A DNA stretch of 64,000 nt, from positions 84,870,562 to 84,934,561 of the forward strand of contig OZ026623.1 in the NCBI GenBank assembly GCA_964020975.1. Reading direction: 5' to 3'. Shown in pieces: positions 39,202 through 45,530 of this stretch. This DNA is from Hermodice carunculata. Taxonomy: Eukaryota > Annelida > Polychaeta > Eunicida > Amphinomidae. Under the pieces are notes generated by a model, which saw nothing but the letters and a program-made list of their open reading frames with translations, did no database searches and was not told where the DNA came from. The number at the start of each line of letters is the position of its first letter. The stretch's first letter is position 1. The position numbers and the translations under genes were made by a program.

Positions 39202-40386
39202 AAACTTGTAGATATTTTAACTGGCATAAAGCTGGCCATCTGTAACTTTCTGAACTGGATCTACCTGTTCAGCTATACCAGCTCTGAAGGCATCCTCCCG
39301 CGAGAATCACATCAGTTCTTAAGACCACCCTTTTAAGCTTTTAGGACACTAGACTGTCATCTCTTTGTTAATTTGTCTGCAACTAAAGACTAAAGCCCAC
39401 CTGCCATGTGCAACCACTTTGGTCTGGCATAAGGGGCAGTCTTCAATAGCAGGCACCATTGTAGAAGTCCACGACAAGGGTTACACCATTTGGGTTTTAT
39501 GAGAACTGTGTTTCTGTGTTACACTGGGGAAAATGGGTTGGAAAGGGTTACACTGATGAAAACCGGTTGGAAAGGGTGATACTGGCAAAAAACACCTGGA
39601 AAGGGTTACGCTAGTGAAAACGTGCTGGAAAGGGTTATACTGATGAACAACTGCTAGAGGTCAAATGTCATCTGCCAATGTTCTTCACAAATTCCAACAT
39701 TAGTTATATTAAAACAATGTGAGCGCGAATTGAGATGAAATCTATGAAAGACAACAGCTTTCCTTGGCATCGGTTTCGGGCCCAGCCACGTGAAGGACTG
39801 CTGCCAATTCACTCTCAGTCCAAGGTACAAAAGGTTAAGACCCCCCAATTTTCTGCTTTCAAAACTTGAAATGCTAAAGATTTGACATTCCGTGTGCAAC
39901 AACTGAGCTTCCCACATACCTAGATACTTGAGACCTTTCCTAGTATAACAAGACTAAATCAATAGCTTTCCTGGTAAGCCAATTTAGCACTTATTTTTAA
40001 AGGTTGGTAAATTTTGACCAGGGCCATGTTATCAGCCTAGATGTTATTTATAATCCTCACAAAAACCGTTTCCTCATGACAAGAAATTGAAGCAAGGTCA
40101 TGGATTTACATCTGGTCGTTTTTGGGCAGTAGGAGTGGGAAAGGGTTAAGAGGGGTAGTTTCTTTACTTTTTACCTTGCACTTCATTCTGCTGTCAGTGA
40201 TTTACTTACTTGTGTTTCCCGCGCGGATGGGGTCCCCGCAGTTTACGGTGTTCCACTCATTGTTGCAGTTGCCCCACGGTAGGGTCATGGTGAATGAAGC
40301 GAACAGGTAGTAGAGAGACAGACCAATGATTACATTGTAGTAGATACACACTAAGCCATTGAGTATAACGTAGCCCCATCCTATAC
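7294..40386 (-). CDS. SLC6-family Na+/Cl- dependent transporter gene, partial (TM3 to TM9), with duplicated TM6 and TM9 exons
   Basis: This is the span of a split gene; the individual exons are listed separately. SLC6 proteins are 12-helix plasma-membrane symporters that drive uptake of amino acids or neurotransmitters with Na+ and usually Cl-. Joining exons at 40.2, 31.5, 28.9, 28.0, one of 23.1/21.7, 17.2, 16.5 and one of 10.5/9.3/7.3 kb gives 1,082 nt (1,073 with the 7.3 kb exon), equal to a 2-nt split codon plus 360 (357) whole codons with no stop. Every junction is GT-AG and every phase matches. Motifs seen in order are CIYYNVII (TM3), LPW then C-x8-C (EL2 disulfide), [15 protein letters not shown] (TM4-TM5), [12 protein letters not shown] (TM6), [14 protein letters not shown] (TM7), PGLAFIVYP and LGIGSQ (TM8), and ETV..G..DEF (TM8 end). 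The AWGG and PGLAF motifs favour the glycine/neutral amino-acid branch, but the substrate is unresolved. Exons for TM1-2 and TM10-12 were not found. I did not recognise a specific orthologue. Confidence 0.93.
7423..9284 (-). other. Intron between alternative exons TM9-B and TM9-C
   Basis: This 1.86-kb intervening sequence holds long poly-A tracts (about 7.72-7.76 kb and 8.90-8.92 kb on the plus strand) and otherwise no recognised element. I saw no further copy of the TM9 exon and no obvious long complementary elements that would pair the copies. Confidence 0.8.
9285..9422 (-). CDS. SLC6 transporter alternative exon TM9-B (end of TM8, IL4, TM9)
   Basis: This 138-bp exon (acceptor ..tgtttttag|ATGG, donor ACCCAG|GTATCC), phase 0 at both ends, encodes [20 protein letters not shown], then [20 protein letters not shown] and LPCTTQ. 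It is the middle copy of three. The GFLLGLP..TQ ending resembles glycine-transporter TM9 sequences. IL4 carries several basic residues (K, K, R, R), as expected on the cytosolic side. Length, phase and flanking dinucleotides equal those of TM9-A, so A and B are exchangeable. Skipping or including either keeps the frame, so exclusivity would have to be enforced by splicing control rather than by frame. Confidence 0.93.
9423..10473 (-). other. Intron between alternative exons TM9-A and TM9-B
   Basis: This 1.05-kb intervening sequence has poly-T (about 10.09-10.11 kb) and poly-A (10.16-10.17 kb) runs. No other element or coding sequence was recognised. At this size, simple steric exclusion between the exons is not expected. 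Confidence 0.8.
10474..10611 (-). CDS. SLC6 transporter alternative exon TM9-A (end of TM8, IL4, TM9)
   Basis: This 138-bp exon (acceptor ..gtattttag|ATGG, donor ACGCAG|GTACAT), phase 0 at both ends, encodes [20 protein letters not shown] then [20 protein letters not shown] and LPCTTQ. ETV.TG..DEF is the end of TM8 and the start of intracellular loop 4; the hydrophobic tail ending LPCTTQ is TM9. It is the first of three copies in transcription order. It shares 29 of 46 residues with TM9-B, almost all in the first half and at the LPCTTQ end, while the TM9 core is highly divergent. In the first 16 codons most differences from TM9-B are synonymous, which argues that it is not a dead copy. Confidence 0.92.
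12521..12717. mobile_element. Hairpin MITE (TTAACCC family), degenerate
   Basis: It has CAGCTTTCCTTAACACAGG and, inverted, CATGTCACAGAAAGCTG, corresponding to the family hairpin. This is followed by a body resembling the 58.1-kb copy (GCAAAATATTTGCAATT, ACAATTTACATT, GGGTGATTTCAGTGG). The ends are eroded. Confidence 0.55.
13709..14019. mobile_element. Fold-back/MITE-like element with GTTCACACAGCC inverted ends
   Basis: The left end AAGCCATGTTCACACAGCC and the right end GGCTGTGTGAACACGGCTT are inverted copies with one mismatch. The motif ATGTTCACACAGCCC recurs inside, near 13.77 kb. An inner perfect inverted repeat TCGTCAGCCG/CGGCTGACGA sits at 13,904-13,946. The element is non-coding and its superfamily is unassigned; no convincing target-site duplication was seen. 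Confidence 0.55.
14906..14972. repeat. Hairpin relic of the TTAACCC MITE family
   Basis: CAACAGCTTTCTTTGGC...GCCAAGGTAAGCTGCTG is an imperfect inverted repeat matching the family hairpin. A GGTTAA lies about 30 bp downstream, similar to the element's right boundary. Confidence 0.5.
16486..16598 (-). CDS. SLC6 transporter exon: first part of TM8
   Basis: This 113-bp exon (acceptor ..tgtttacag|GGCC, donor AGTCAG|GTACGT) completes a Gly codon to read [20 protein letters not shown], then [18 protein letters not shown], ending in phase 0. PGLAF..YP and the FFFML...LG.GSQ run are standard for SLC6 proteins; the GSQ region lies at the Na2 site on TM8. The helix is interrupted by the intron, so the remainder of TM8, starting M-V-x-x-E-T-V, must come from one of the three alternative exons at 10.5, 9.3 or 7.3 kb. 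The intron to the nearest of these is about 5.9 kb. Confidence 0.95.
16599..17138 (-). other. Intron between TM7 and TM8 exons
   Basis: This is a 540-bp AT-rich intron with no recognised element. Confidence 0.85.
17139..17263 (-). CDS. SLC6 transporter exon: TM7
   Basis: This 125-bp exon (acceptor ..gttttaacag|GGAT, donor AAGTCAG|GTAAGC) completes the split Arg codon and then reads [20 protein letters not shown] and [21 protein letters not shown], ending one base into a Gly codon. YAGF.VFS..GYMA is the TM7 motif. Aligned by this motif, the Asn that coordinates Na1 and Cl- in most members (the N of TNCATS in glycine transporters) is Ser here (the first S of ISFFTS). The later T-S pair is conserved. 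An Asn is present four residues earlier, out of register. Whether this changes ion coupling is an inference. The exon serves both TM6 versions, since both deliver phase 2. Confidence 0.94.
17801..17912. repeat. Tandem duplication of about 59 bp
   Basis: Two adjacent copies each start with the palindrome TTACCATGGTAA, then CATGCGTATA, and end CATGCTGGCATTACATG. Confidence 0.85.
18341..18520. repeat. 33-bp minisatellite, about 5.5 units
   Basis: The units contain TTTGAGCCCTGCCCATGGGT and TTATGATGTGC with scattered substitutions. Confidence 0.85.
20468..20597. repeat. Degenerate ~26-bp minisatellite
   Basis: Repeats of the form TCTAACCTAGTATCCATCT / GTCCAACCTGGTACCCAC recur about five times with variable spacing. 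Confidence 0.75.
21138..21400. repeat. 34-bp minisatellite, about 7 units
   Basis: The units read TAAGCTCTGGAATACTGC then CAATTCTTAGACATAT. The central units are nearly identical and the outer ones have decayed. The array lies about 280 bp from the TM6-B exon, inside the downstream intron. Confidence 0.9.
21679..21782 (-). CDS. SLC6 transporter alternative exon TM6-B (second of two TM6 copies)
   Basis: This 104-bp exon (acceptor ..tttcttcag|GTTTGG, donor TTATAG|GTCAGC) has the same phases as TM6-A. It encodes [20 protein letters not shown] then [14 protein letters not shown] plus AG of an Arg codon completed by the TM7 exon. It differs from TM6-A at four residues: Ser to Gly before AATQ, Ala to Ser in ..ASYN, Asn to Leu after SYN, and Phe to Tyr in the HNC-F/Y end. 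The unwound substrate-site segment STNLAWGG is identical. The form NHNCYR is closer to the common SLC6 consensus NNNCYR. The usual Asp in the VW-x-D-A motif is Gly here. Because the exon length is 3n+2, only one of the two copies can be used per productive transcript. Confidence 0.93.
21783..23095 (-). other. Intron between the two TM6 exons
   Basis: This 1.3-kb spacer has poly-A/T runs (23.04-23.06 kb and 22.55 kb) but no recognised mobile element. No third copy of TM6 was seen. Confidence 0.8.
23096..23199 (-). CDS. SLC6 transporter alternative exon TM6-A (first of two TM6 copies)
   Basis: This 104-bp exon (acceptor ..ggatttcag|GTGTGG, donor TTTTAG|GTAGCG) enters in phase 0 and leaves in phase 2. 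It encodes [20 protein letters not shown] then [14 protein letters not shown] plus the first two bases of Arg. This is TM6, whose unwound middle (here STNLAWGG) contacts substrate and ions in LeuT-fold transporters. The Gln of AATQ and the Ser of FYS match the chloride-site residues of SLC6 proteins. The usual Asp of the VW-x-D-A motif is Ser here. A second copy with the same length, phase and boundaries lies 1.3 kb downstream (21.7 kb). Of 34 full codons, 30 encode the same residue and 14 differ only synonymously, which points to purifying selection on both. Splicing both in would shift the frame. Confidence 0.93.
25342..26418 (+). mobile_element. Non-autonomous Helitron-like element, family A
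   Basis: The 5' end ACTAGAGGACTGCGACAGTCC with GGTCAGCTGA resembles the ACAAGAGG...TGCTGA 5' ends at 41.1, 48.5 and 61.2 kb. The 3' end has ATAAGCTCAGC, a loop, GCTGAGCT, then AAAAA: an 8-bp stem followed by CTAA, fitting the Helitron 3' rule of a hairpin then CTRR. The body has GAGACCCA.CCAAGGTA and AAGTTTG.TGA phrases repeated at 25.53 and 26.29 kb. No protein is encoded. Confidence 0.65.
27175..27351. mobile_element. TA-flanked CAGTGGTACCTG MITE (Tc1/mariner type)
   Basis: The left end CAGTGGTACCTGCTATTTAA and the right end AGAGCAGGTACCACTG are inverted repeats flanked by TA on both sides. The interior has further inverted GACCACC/GGTGGTC segments. It is closely related to the copy at 34.18 kb. 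Confidence 0.8.
27995..28129 (-). CDS. SLC6 transporter exon: TM5 and extracellular loop 3
   Basis: This 135-bp exon (45 codons, phase 0 at both ends; acceptor ..cctttcag|GTTG, donor CCTGAG|GTAAGG) begins [20 protein letters not shown], the TM5 signature of SLC6 transporters. It continues [20 protein letters not shown], the conserved TLPGA.EGI.YF.TP.W segment of extracellular loop 3, and ends LKDPE. NWS is a potential N-glycosylation sequon. The next exon must begin V-W in phase 0 to complete the family motif before TM6, and both alternative TM6 exons do. The exon lies about 0.73 kb downstream of the TM4 exon, one of the shorter introns in the gene. Confidence 0.95.
28130..28856 (-). other. 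Intron between TM4 and TM5 exons
   Basis: This 727-bp intron has a mixed CA/CG dinucleotide tract (28.17-28.22 kb) and most of a truncated Helitron-like family A copy starting at 28.37 kb. Confidence 0.8.
28366..28720 (+). mobile_element. Truncated Helitron-like element, family A (5' part)
   Basis: The 5' end AACAAGCAGCCAATGAGGCT followed by TTCTGCTGACA matches the family A 5' ends. The body, with CACCAAAAATTCATTTCCTT and TAGTCAAGGTCATCCATACG, closely matches 50.45 kb and 61.20 kb. It fades into an (AAAAC)n tract at 28.68-28.72 kb; no 3' hairpin was seen. Confidence 0.6.
28857..28995 (-). CDS. SLC6 transporter exon: TM4
   Basis: This 139-bp exon runs from acceptor ..attttcag|ATAT to donor GGAAAG|GTACGA. 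The first base completes the Arg codon of ..EEYWR, and 46 full codons follow. The peptide begins [20 protein letters not shown] and continues [18 protein letters not shown], the TM4 helix. It finishes KGIKSTGK, which in SLC6 proteins lies in the short loop before TM5 (typical form KGVKSTGKVVYFTA). The donor falls right after the Lys in phase 0, and the next exon supplies VVYFTA, so the joined sequence restores the textbook motif. Nothing is odd apart from the two closely spaced cysteines in TM4. Confidence 0.94.
28996..31492 (-). other. Intron between EL2 and TM4 exons
   Basis: This 2.5-kb intron contains the TA-flanked MITE at 29.06-29.23 kb, a G-rich tract at 29.58 kb and otherwise unassigned sequence. 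The region 30.38-30.76 kb is less AT-rich and holds an unassigned 93-codon reading frame on the minus strand that I do not trust as a gene. Confidence 0.75.
29062..29232. mobile_element. TA-flanked CAGTGAAACCTG MITE (Tc1/mariner type)
   Basis: The left end CAGTGAAACCTGTTTTCAGA and the right end TCAAAACAGGTTTTACTG are inverted repeats flanked by TA. Interior GACCAC/GTGGTC motifs are shared with the CAGTGGTACC group, but the terminal sequence is distinct. Confidence 0.78.
31493..31643 (-). CDS. SLC6 transporter exon: glycosylated extracellular loop 2
   Basis: This 151-bp exon (acceptor ..tatttcag|CA, donor TGGAG|GTGAG) encodes the middle of extracellular loop 2. The translated part is rich in Asn, Thr, Ser and Ala and holds five N-x-S/T sequons (NAT, NVT, NVS, NAT, NSS); a sixth (NTT) forms across the upstream junction. 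It ends with SPSEEYWR, the standard SLC6 motif immediately before TM4. Its phase (2 nt, 49 codons, 2 nt) fits both neighbours exactly. The loop sequence itself is poorly conserved in the family, so recognition rests on the SPSEEYW end, splice signals and phase. Heavy glycosylation of EL2 is usual in SLC6 proteins and aids surface delivery. Confidence 0.9.
34179..34356. mobile_element. TA-flanked CAGTGGTACCTG MITE (Tc1/mariner type)
   Basis: The left end CAGTGGTACCTGCTCTAAAG and the right end TTAAATAGCAGGTACCACTG are inverted repeats flanked by TA. It is the best-preserved member of this group in the window. AAGACCACC and GGTGGTCTT are repeated inside. Confidence 0.85.
35871..37778 (-). mobile_element. 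Helentron-like element, family B, with 11-unit 145-bp tandem array
   Basis: Read on the minus strand, the element starts ATTATGTCTCCCAGTGGAA. It holds a (TTC)n/(TTG)n microsatellite and about 11 tandem units of 145 bp, then TTCCACCGGGAGACATTTGA. It ends in the hairpin GATTTTC-TGTTG-GAAAATC followed by TTCTAGTT. Subterminal inverted repeats (GTCTCCC..TGGAA) plus a 3' hairpin before CTAGT and a tandem core fit Helentron/HINE elements. The 145-bp spacing is exact for several neighbouring units. Each unit contains TGACCTTGAG...CTCAAGGTCA. A sister copy lies at 43.45-44.72 kb. There is no coding capacity; the apparent reading frames are shadows of the tandem repeat. Confidence 0.78.
38271..38330. 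repeat. Long hairpin, TTAACCC MITE family relative
   Basis: GTCAACAGCTTTTCTCTG and, inverted, CAGAGAAAAGCTGTTGAC form a stem of about 25 bp with a few mismatches and a 4-nt loop. The outer arm GTCAACAGCTTT matches other family members (14.9, 39.75 and 51.5 kb). Confidence 0.65.
39149..39200. repeat. Poly-A tract of about 52 nt
   Basis: Seen directly. There is no retroposon body immediately upstream that I can identify. Confidence 0.95.
39518..39655. repeat. ~33-bp minisatellite, about 4 units
   Basis: The units read GGTTACACTGATGAAAACCG then GTTGGAAAGG with substitutions. Confidence 0.8.
39751..39810. repeat. Degenerate hairpin relic of the TTAACCC MITE family
   Basis: CAACAGCTTTCCTTGGCATCGG matches the left arm of the family; the right arm is eroded. 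Confidence 0.45.
40210..40386 (-). CDS. SLC6 transporter exon: TM3 and start of extracellular loop 2
   Basis: This 177-bp exon enters in phase 1 (acceptor ..gctttcag|GT) and leaves in phase 1 (..ACACAA|GTAAGT). It encodes about 58 residues beginning [20 protein letters not shown]. This is the TM3 helix, which in SLC6 proteins carries the central tyrosine-containing substrate contact (the IYYNVII stretch). It is followed by YYLFASF and LPWGNC. The two cysteines are spaced C-x8-C ([10 protein letters not shown]), matching the conserved EL2 disulfide of eukaryotic SLC6 proteins. The exon ends with GNT, which becomes an N-T-T glycosylation sequon when joined to the next exon. It is the most 5' exon found; the preceding exons with TM1-TM2 (NVWRFPY and NGGGAF type motifs) were looked for on the minus strand up to 64 kb and not seen. 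Confidence 0.94.
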
Positions 40387-41069
40387 CTGAAAGCATATTA
40401 TAACACAGCACCATTAGAACATACAAGATGTGTGTAACATTGGACCACTGATGCATATATACAATGTGCATAGATAGATACGTAGAAATACATTGAAGTG
40501 TAAATACAGCTCCTTAGTTCCCGTACTTGGAATACTGAAACTTCAAACTATCTCTGATGATCATAAATTCTGGTCTAATCAGATTACACGATCTTCAACC
40601 GGCATATATATAATGTGAAAAGTGCTACGGTGAGTTTGCAAACATACATGTATACATGTGAGAGAGAGAAAAAGCCAAGAAAAGACAAAGCAAGATTGAA
40701 ATATCACAATATTCCCTTTCGTTTCAAGATCTGACAGGCCACAAATTCGCTGCGACAAAAACTTCAACTTGTTGGGGGCCATGCAAGCACAGCATGTTGA
40801 CGGCTGGCCTAATTTGTGCTTTCATCTTCCTGACAAGTTTGTATTGAAATGTTGTTTGTCCATTGTATACATGAAGGTCACTTGTCCCTGGAAAAATTCA
40901 TTCCCTCCAAAGCAGACCAAGCTCTGTATTATCTCTGTAACACACTGAGACTGGTTGGTTTAGCTGGCAAACCAATTTATCAGTTCCACACAGATTGTTA
41001 GACTTTTCCCCAGAGCAAATTCCTGAAGAATTTTGACTTACAAGTGCTGATTAGAATTTTAATCCAATA

Positions 41070-41377
41070 ACAAGAGGTTCATGATGATCCTGTGCTCTGC
41101 TGACTGGGATCTGCTTTTACAGTATTGGAACACATGGACTGCAGTCTAGATTTGTACAGCTATATACATGTACGCAGAGTGGTAGCAAAGTTTTTCCTTA
41201 AAATAAATTTTGCGGAAGGACGGACGGACGGACGGACAACAGACGCAAACGGATTCTATAAGCTCTGCTGCTGGTAGTACATGTATTATCAATTGATATA
41301 CCTTGCTGTTTCAATGGCTGCCGGTGTACTTGAGAAGTCAAAAGGGTAAATACAATAGTGTAATATATGCACTGTAT

Positions 41378-41437
<60 letters not shown>

Positions 41438-41990
41438 CTGCAGCACTTCCTTACAGTTGCCAAGTTTGATATCCCACAACTTTGCCTAAAATTAAAATAT
41501 CCATACCATTTTCGCAAACTTTCATTGTCTAATGTCCAACTATATTCTGATAGAATTTTAAGCAATTCTGTTCAGCCGTTCTAGAGAATAAGTCGAAAAT
41601 AGCCTTAACAGGCAATAATTCATAAAAAAAAAAAGGAAAAAATCACAGCACCACCTGGTGGCCAAAATAAGAACTATGTGCAATATCAAAGCAATTGGCT
41701 TCATAGTTCTTAAGATGAAGAAATTTTAATTTTTTTCAAAAAATAAATTAAAAAATTCATAAAAAATAGAAAAAATATTGCATCTTCATCTCCTTCGCAA
41801 ACTTGGTAGAGGTCCACCTGGGGATCATCCATGTGCAAAATCAAAACATTCTATGCAGCGGTTTTTGAGAAGAAGTCGAAAATATAAAAAGTCTAACGAC
41901 ATACGGACGGAAGGACGGACGGACAGACGGACAACCTACGCAAACGGATTCTATAAGCTCTGCTGACTGACAAGTCAGCAGAGCTAAAAA
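41070..41990 (+). mobile_element. Non-autonomous Helitron-like element, family A, with (TA)n and GGAC microsatellites
   Basis: The 5' end ACAAGAGGTTCATGATGATC followed by GCTCTGCTGAC matches family A. The 3' end is a perfect 13-bp hairpin, AGCTCTGCTGACT (41,956-41,968) / AGTCAGCAGAGCT (41,973-41,985), with loop GACA, followed by AAAAA, so the terminus reads hairpin then CTAAAAA. A GGAC tract precedes it at about 41.91 kb. A second, partial 3' end (GGAC tract then CGCAAACGGATTCTATAAGC) lies inside at 41.22-41.27 kb. A (TA) tract lies at 41.38-41.43 kb. Confidence 0.75.
41381..41432. repeat. (TA)n microsatellite
   Basis: About 25 uninterrupted TA units inside the family A Helitron-like element. 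Confidence 0.95.
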
Positions 41991-42577
41991 CCACAAATTA
42001 AAATTTAAAATCCCTATCAGAAGGCAGCATGCCATTCACAAGCTAATAAACCTGTAACCAAGGAAACCACTGATATTGCAGTTTCATTCACAGAAACCTG
42101 CATTCATGATTTCAAGCTATTTCAACTGCTCTGGAGGCAGACGGCCATATTGCCACAATTGATTTTCAATGACAATGAAAAATGTTTGAATTAATAAATA
42201 TAGATCATATCAATGTCAACAACCGGAATCCACACCAGACCGTTTAGCACAATTTGTTTCTTTGGGGCCCATTCATGACCTTGTGCCATCTGCCAGTATG
42301 CTACACAGGCTGGGTCAACCGTGGGCCTACATACATGAAGATTAAATACCTGTTTAAATGCAGTGAAATTTTTACATGATATTTTGACCAAAAAATGAAA
42401 AAAAAAAGGGCTCTAGCTAAAAGTCGTAAATTCTGTGGACATTTTCCTCTTAATTTCTAGAGAGGTATGATTACATGAACAGTATTGTTACAACTACTTC
42501 TTCCTCATTTATAAAAAAAAAAGAACAAAATAGAGAATCAAAATGAAAAGAAAAGAAAATGAAATGATAAAATAAAA

Positions 42578-42611
42578 AATGAATGAATGAATGAATAAAT
42601 AAATAAATAAA
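42578..42611. repeat. (GAAT)n/(AAAT)n microsatellite
   Basis: GAATGAATGAATGAAT passes into AAATAAATAAAT, seen directly. Confidence 0.9.
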
Positions 42612-43447
42612 TTACATATATGTTCATGTTCCATGTTGGCCCCACTTGTTGGTTTATGAATTTTACTCAAGCTTCCTTTAAATTGAGGACTTCGTACTCC
42701 TCAAAGATATCAGTTCTTGGAAGTACTCAGGACTACCAAGTAAAGAAACAAGTACAGACTACCTTGGAAACCTTCATGTTGTTCTTAATGCACAAAGCCT
42801 TGCAAAGGCCTAGCATTTTGTCCCATTTCACTTTGAAACAATGATTTTTTTAAAAAATCTACTAAACCACATTATTATTTGGTCTCAGAAAAATATCTCA
42901 GAAAATCGGATACATGAAGTGTATACACATTTACCACCTTTTTATATGATGTCAAATCTTATTAGGGCTCACTCTACTTTCATTTTCCAGGGCTTCCTGT
43001 GTTTATTACCATGTAATCCATTCCGATGTCTGAGAAGGACTGAAATCTTTTTTAAGTGAGCCTCAAATAGTACGGTAGTCAATATGTTAACATGGCTTAT
43101 AGCAGCGTTGAAAACATCTGATCAGGATAATTGAAGCCGGCAGCTGAAGAGCATCATCCAATTTCTCCTCTCCACATTGATACTGTGCACAAACTCATTG
43201 AAATAAAAATAACAATAATAAATAATAAAAAAAAAGTTTAGTTTTGTTTGTTTTTTATTTGCTGCATACCAGCCCCCAAAAGGTGTGAATGGCAGAATCT
43301 GACGGTTGCATTTGTGGCCAGTGCTCCGGTGTATTGTGGTACTGCTGGCCACAAGTCAAGATCCAGTTGCCTCCCTCTGACCACAACCACCACCAAATAA
43401 GAAAAAAAATAAATAAATAAACAAATAAATAAATAAATAAAAAATAA

Positions 43448-44718
43448 AACTAGAACAGACTGATTTTCCAACAGAAAATCAAATGTCTCCCGGTGGAACA
43501 CTTACGTCTCTGAATAAGCTACACGTGATAACAAATTACAAATGACCAAGTTTGCTTGAAAATTACAATCCTATTTTAGCTCTCACCCAGATACATTACT
43601 CTAGCAATTTTCATCAAGTTCTTCAAGACTTATTGCAGAGAAACCAATTTCACATAAATGACCCTGTGACCTTGAAAATTAGGTCAAGGTCACCCAAATA
43701 CAATCCCAACCTTGGTCTTACCTTGATACATAATCCTACCAAGTTTCATCAAATTCCATCAAGTTCTTCATGACTTATCGAACGGAAACCAATTTCACAT
43801 AAGTGACCCTGTGACCTTGAGAATTCGCTCAAGGTCATCCAAATACAATCCAAACCTAGGTCTTGCCTAGATACATAATCCTACCATGTTTCATCAAATT
43901 CCATCAAGTTCTTCAAGACTTATTGCAGAGAAACCAATTTCACATAAATGACCCTGTGACTTTGAAAATTAGGTCAAAGTCACCCAAATACAATCGCAAC
44001 CTTGGTCTTACCTTGATACATAATCCTACCAAGTTTCATCAAATTCCATCAAGTTCTTCATGACTTATCGAACGGAAACCAATTTCACATAAGTGATCCT
44101 GTGACCTTGAGAATTCATTCAAGGTCATCCAAATACAATCGCAACCTAGGTCTTGCCTAGATACATCATCCTACCAAGTTTCATCAAATTCCATCAAGTT
44201 CTTCATGACTTATCGCACGGAAACCAATTTCACATAAGTGACCCTGTGACCTTGAAAACTACGTCAAGGTCGTCCAAATACAATTCCGACCTAAGTCTTG
44301 CCAAGATACATAATCCTACGAAGTTTCATCAAATTCCATCAAGTTCTTCAAGACTTATTGCACAGAAACCAATTTCACATAAATGACCCTGTGACCTTGA
44401 GAATTCGCTGAAGGTCATCCAAATACAATCCCAAGCTACGTCTTGCCAAGACACATAATCCTACCAAGTTTCATCAAATTCCATCACGTTCTTCATGACT
44501 TATCGCACGGAAACCAATTTCACATAAGTGACCCTGTGACCTTGAAAATTAGGTCAAGGTCAGCCAAATACAATCTCAACCTAGGTCTTGCCTAGATACA
44601 TAATCCTACCAAGTTTCATCAAATTCTGTCAAGTCCTTCAAGACTTATCGCACGGAAACCAAGTGTTGAAGAACCTCAACAACAACAACAACAAGCGGCT
44701 TCCACCGGGAGACATAAT
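43448..44718 (-). mobile_element. Helentron-like element, family B, with 7-unit 145-bp tandem array
   Basis: This is a shorter sister of the 35.9-kb element in the same orientation. On the minus strand it starts ATTATGTCTCCCGGTGGAAG and has a (TTG)n tract, about seven 145-bp units and the same terminal block (GTCTCCCGGTGGAA inverted copy, hairpin GATTTTC-TGTTG-GAAAATC, then CTAGTT). The non-repeat flanks are nearly identical to those of the first copy over about 170 bp on the 3' side, while the unit number and the microsatellite differ. Confidence 0.78.
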
Positions 44719-45339
44719 AAATAAATAAAATAATAATAATAAAAAAAACTACATATATAAATAAAACAAAAATTAAAATATATATTAAACAAATAAAGCC
44801 CATAGTGCTCTCCTGACCTCTCTTTGGGATACAATGAGGCAAAAAGTCACACGTGAGTTCAAATATCTGGAGATCCGCCATGAAATGGGAGAGGTGGAGC
44901 TGTTGCGTTTTGACAGTGGCAGCTGAGCATGTGAATGCATAGAATTCACAAGTTAACAGTGGATACAGGTCACCAGACGTTCTTGAAACAAAACAAAACT
45001 AATCTAAGCTATCCAAGTGCACATATCAGTAAAATTACCAGTCTGGCAATGACCAGCCATGTCACAGGCACGATATGCAGCTGACACCAGGCCAATACAG
45101 CCACATATTTGTTTTAACTCGTCATCATCAGGCCAACATGTGTTGCTCACAAATTGTCAGATTTGGAACTATTTAAAAAAAGTAAATTTGGGTCATTACA
45201 AATTTCACATCAATACTTATCTTCTTTGCCAGTGCTGTAGATGATGGACGTCAATAGTTCCAGCTACAATTCCCATGTGTATGGAGGCCATGAAAAGTTT
45301 TTTAAATGAAATATGAAACATGAAGATGCGGTGCACTGT

Positions 45340-45530
45340 TTCAAATCTGTATAATTTTAAAGGCACTCAGACAGATTTCCTGTCAAGGAAATCTTATTTT
45401 CTAGTTCAGATTTTCACTTACTTAACAATTCCACTAAATTTCATGAAAATCCACCAAAAATTAAAGATGCTATATAGACTGTTCACACAATTTTCACATT
45501 TTTACCCATACATTACATAACAGTGCAATG
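45340..45530 (+). mobile_element. Family B 3' end joined to a family A fragment
   Basis: GGCACTCAGACAGATTTCC, loop, GGAAATC then TTTTCTAGT (45.36-45.40 kb) is a family B terminal hairpin with CTAGT. Immediately after it, AAATCCACCAAAAATTAAAG and CACATTTT..CC.ATACATTACATAA match the interior of the family A copy at 48.9 kb. This looks like one element inserted in, or abutting, another. Confidence 0.5.

Larger units (their letters stand above)
31644..40209 (-). other. Largest intron of the gene, between TM3 and EL2 exons
   Basis: This 8.6-kb intron carries the TA-flanked MITE at 34.18 kb, a Helentron-like element with a 145-bp tandem array (35.87-37.78 kb), hairpin relics at 38.3 and 39.75 kb, a poly-A tract of about 52 (39.15-39.20 kb), a 33-bp minisatellite at 39.5 kb and no recognised coding sequence. 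The stretch 31.7-34.1 kb has nothing I can name. Confidence 0.8.

Noticed and set aside
42191-42391. Minus-strand reading frame considered as a possible upstream SLC6 exon
   Set aside because: It has no TM1-TM2 motif, no matching phase-1 donor and no transmembrane character.
35950-44700. CRISPR-like regular arrays
   Set aside because: The repeats are 145 bp, contiguous and without unique spacers, and the genome is eukaryotic; they are tandem cores of mobile elements.
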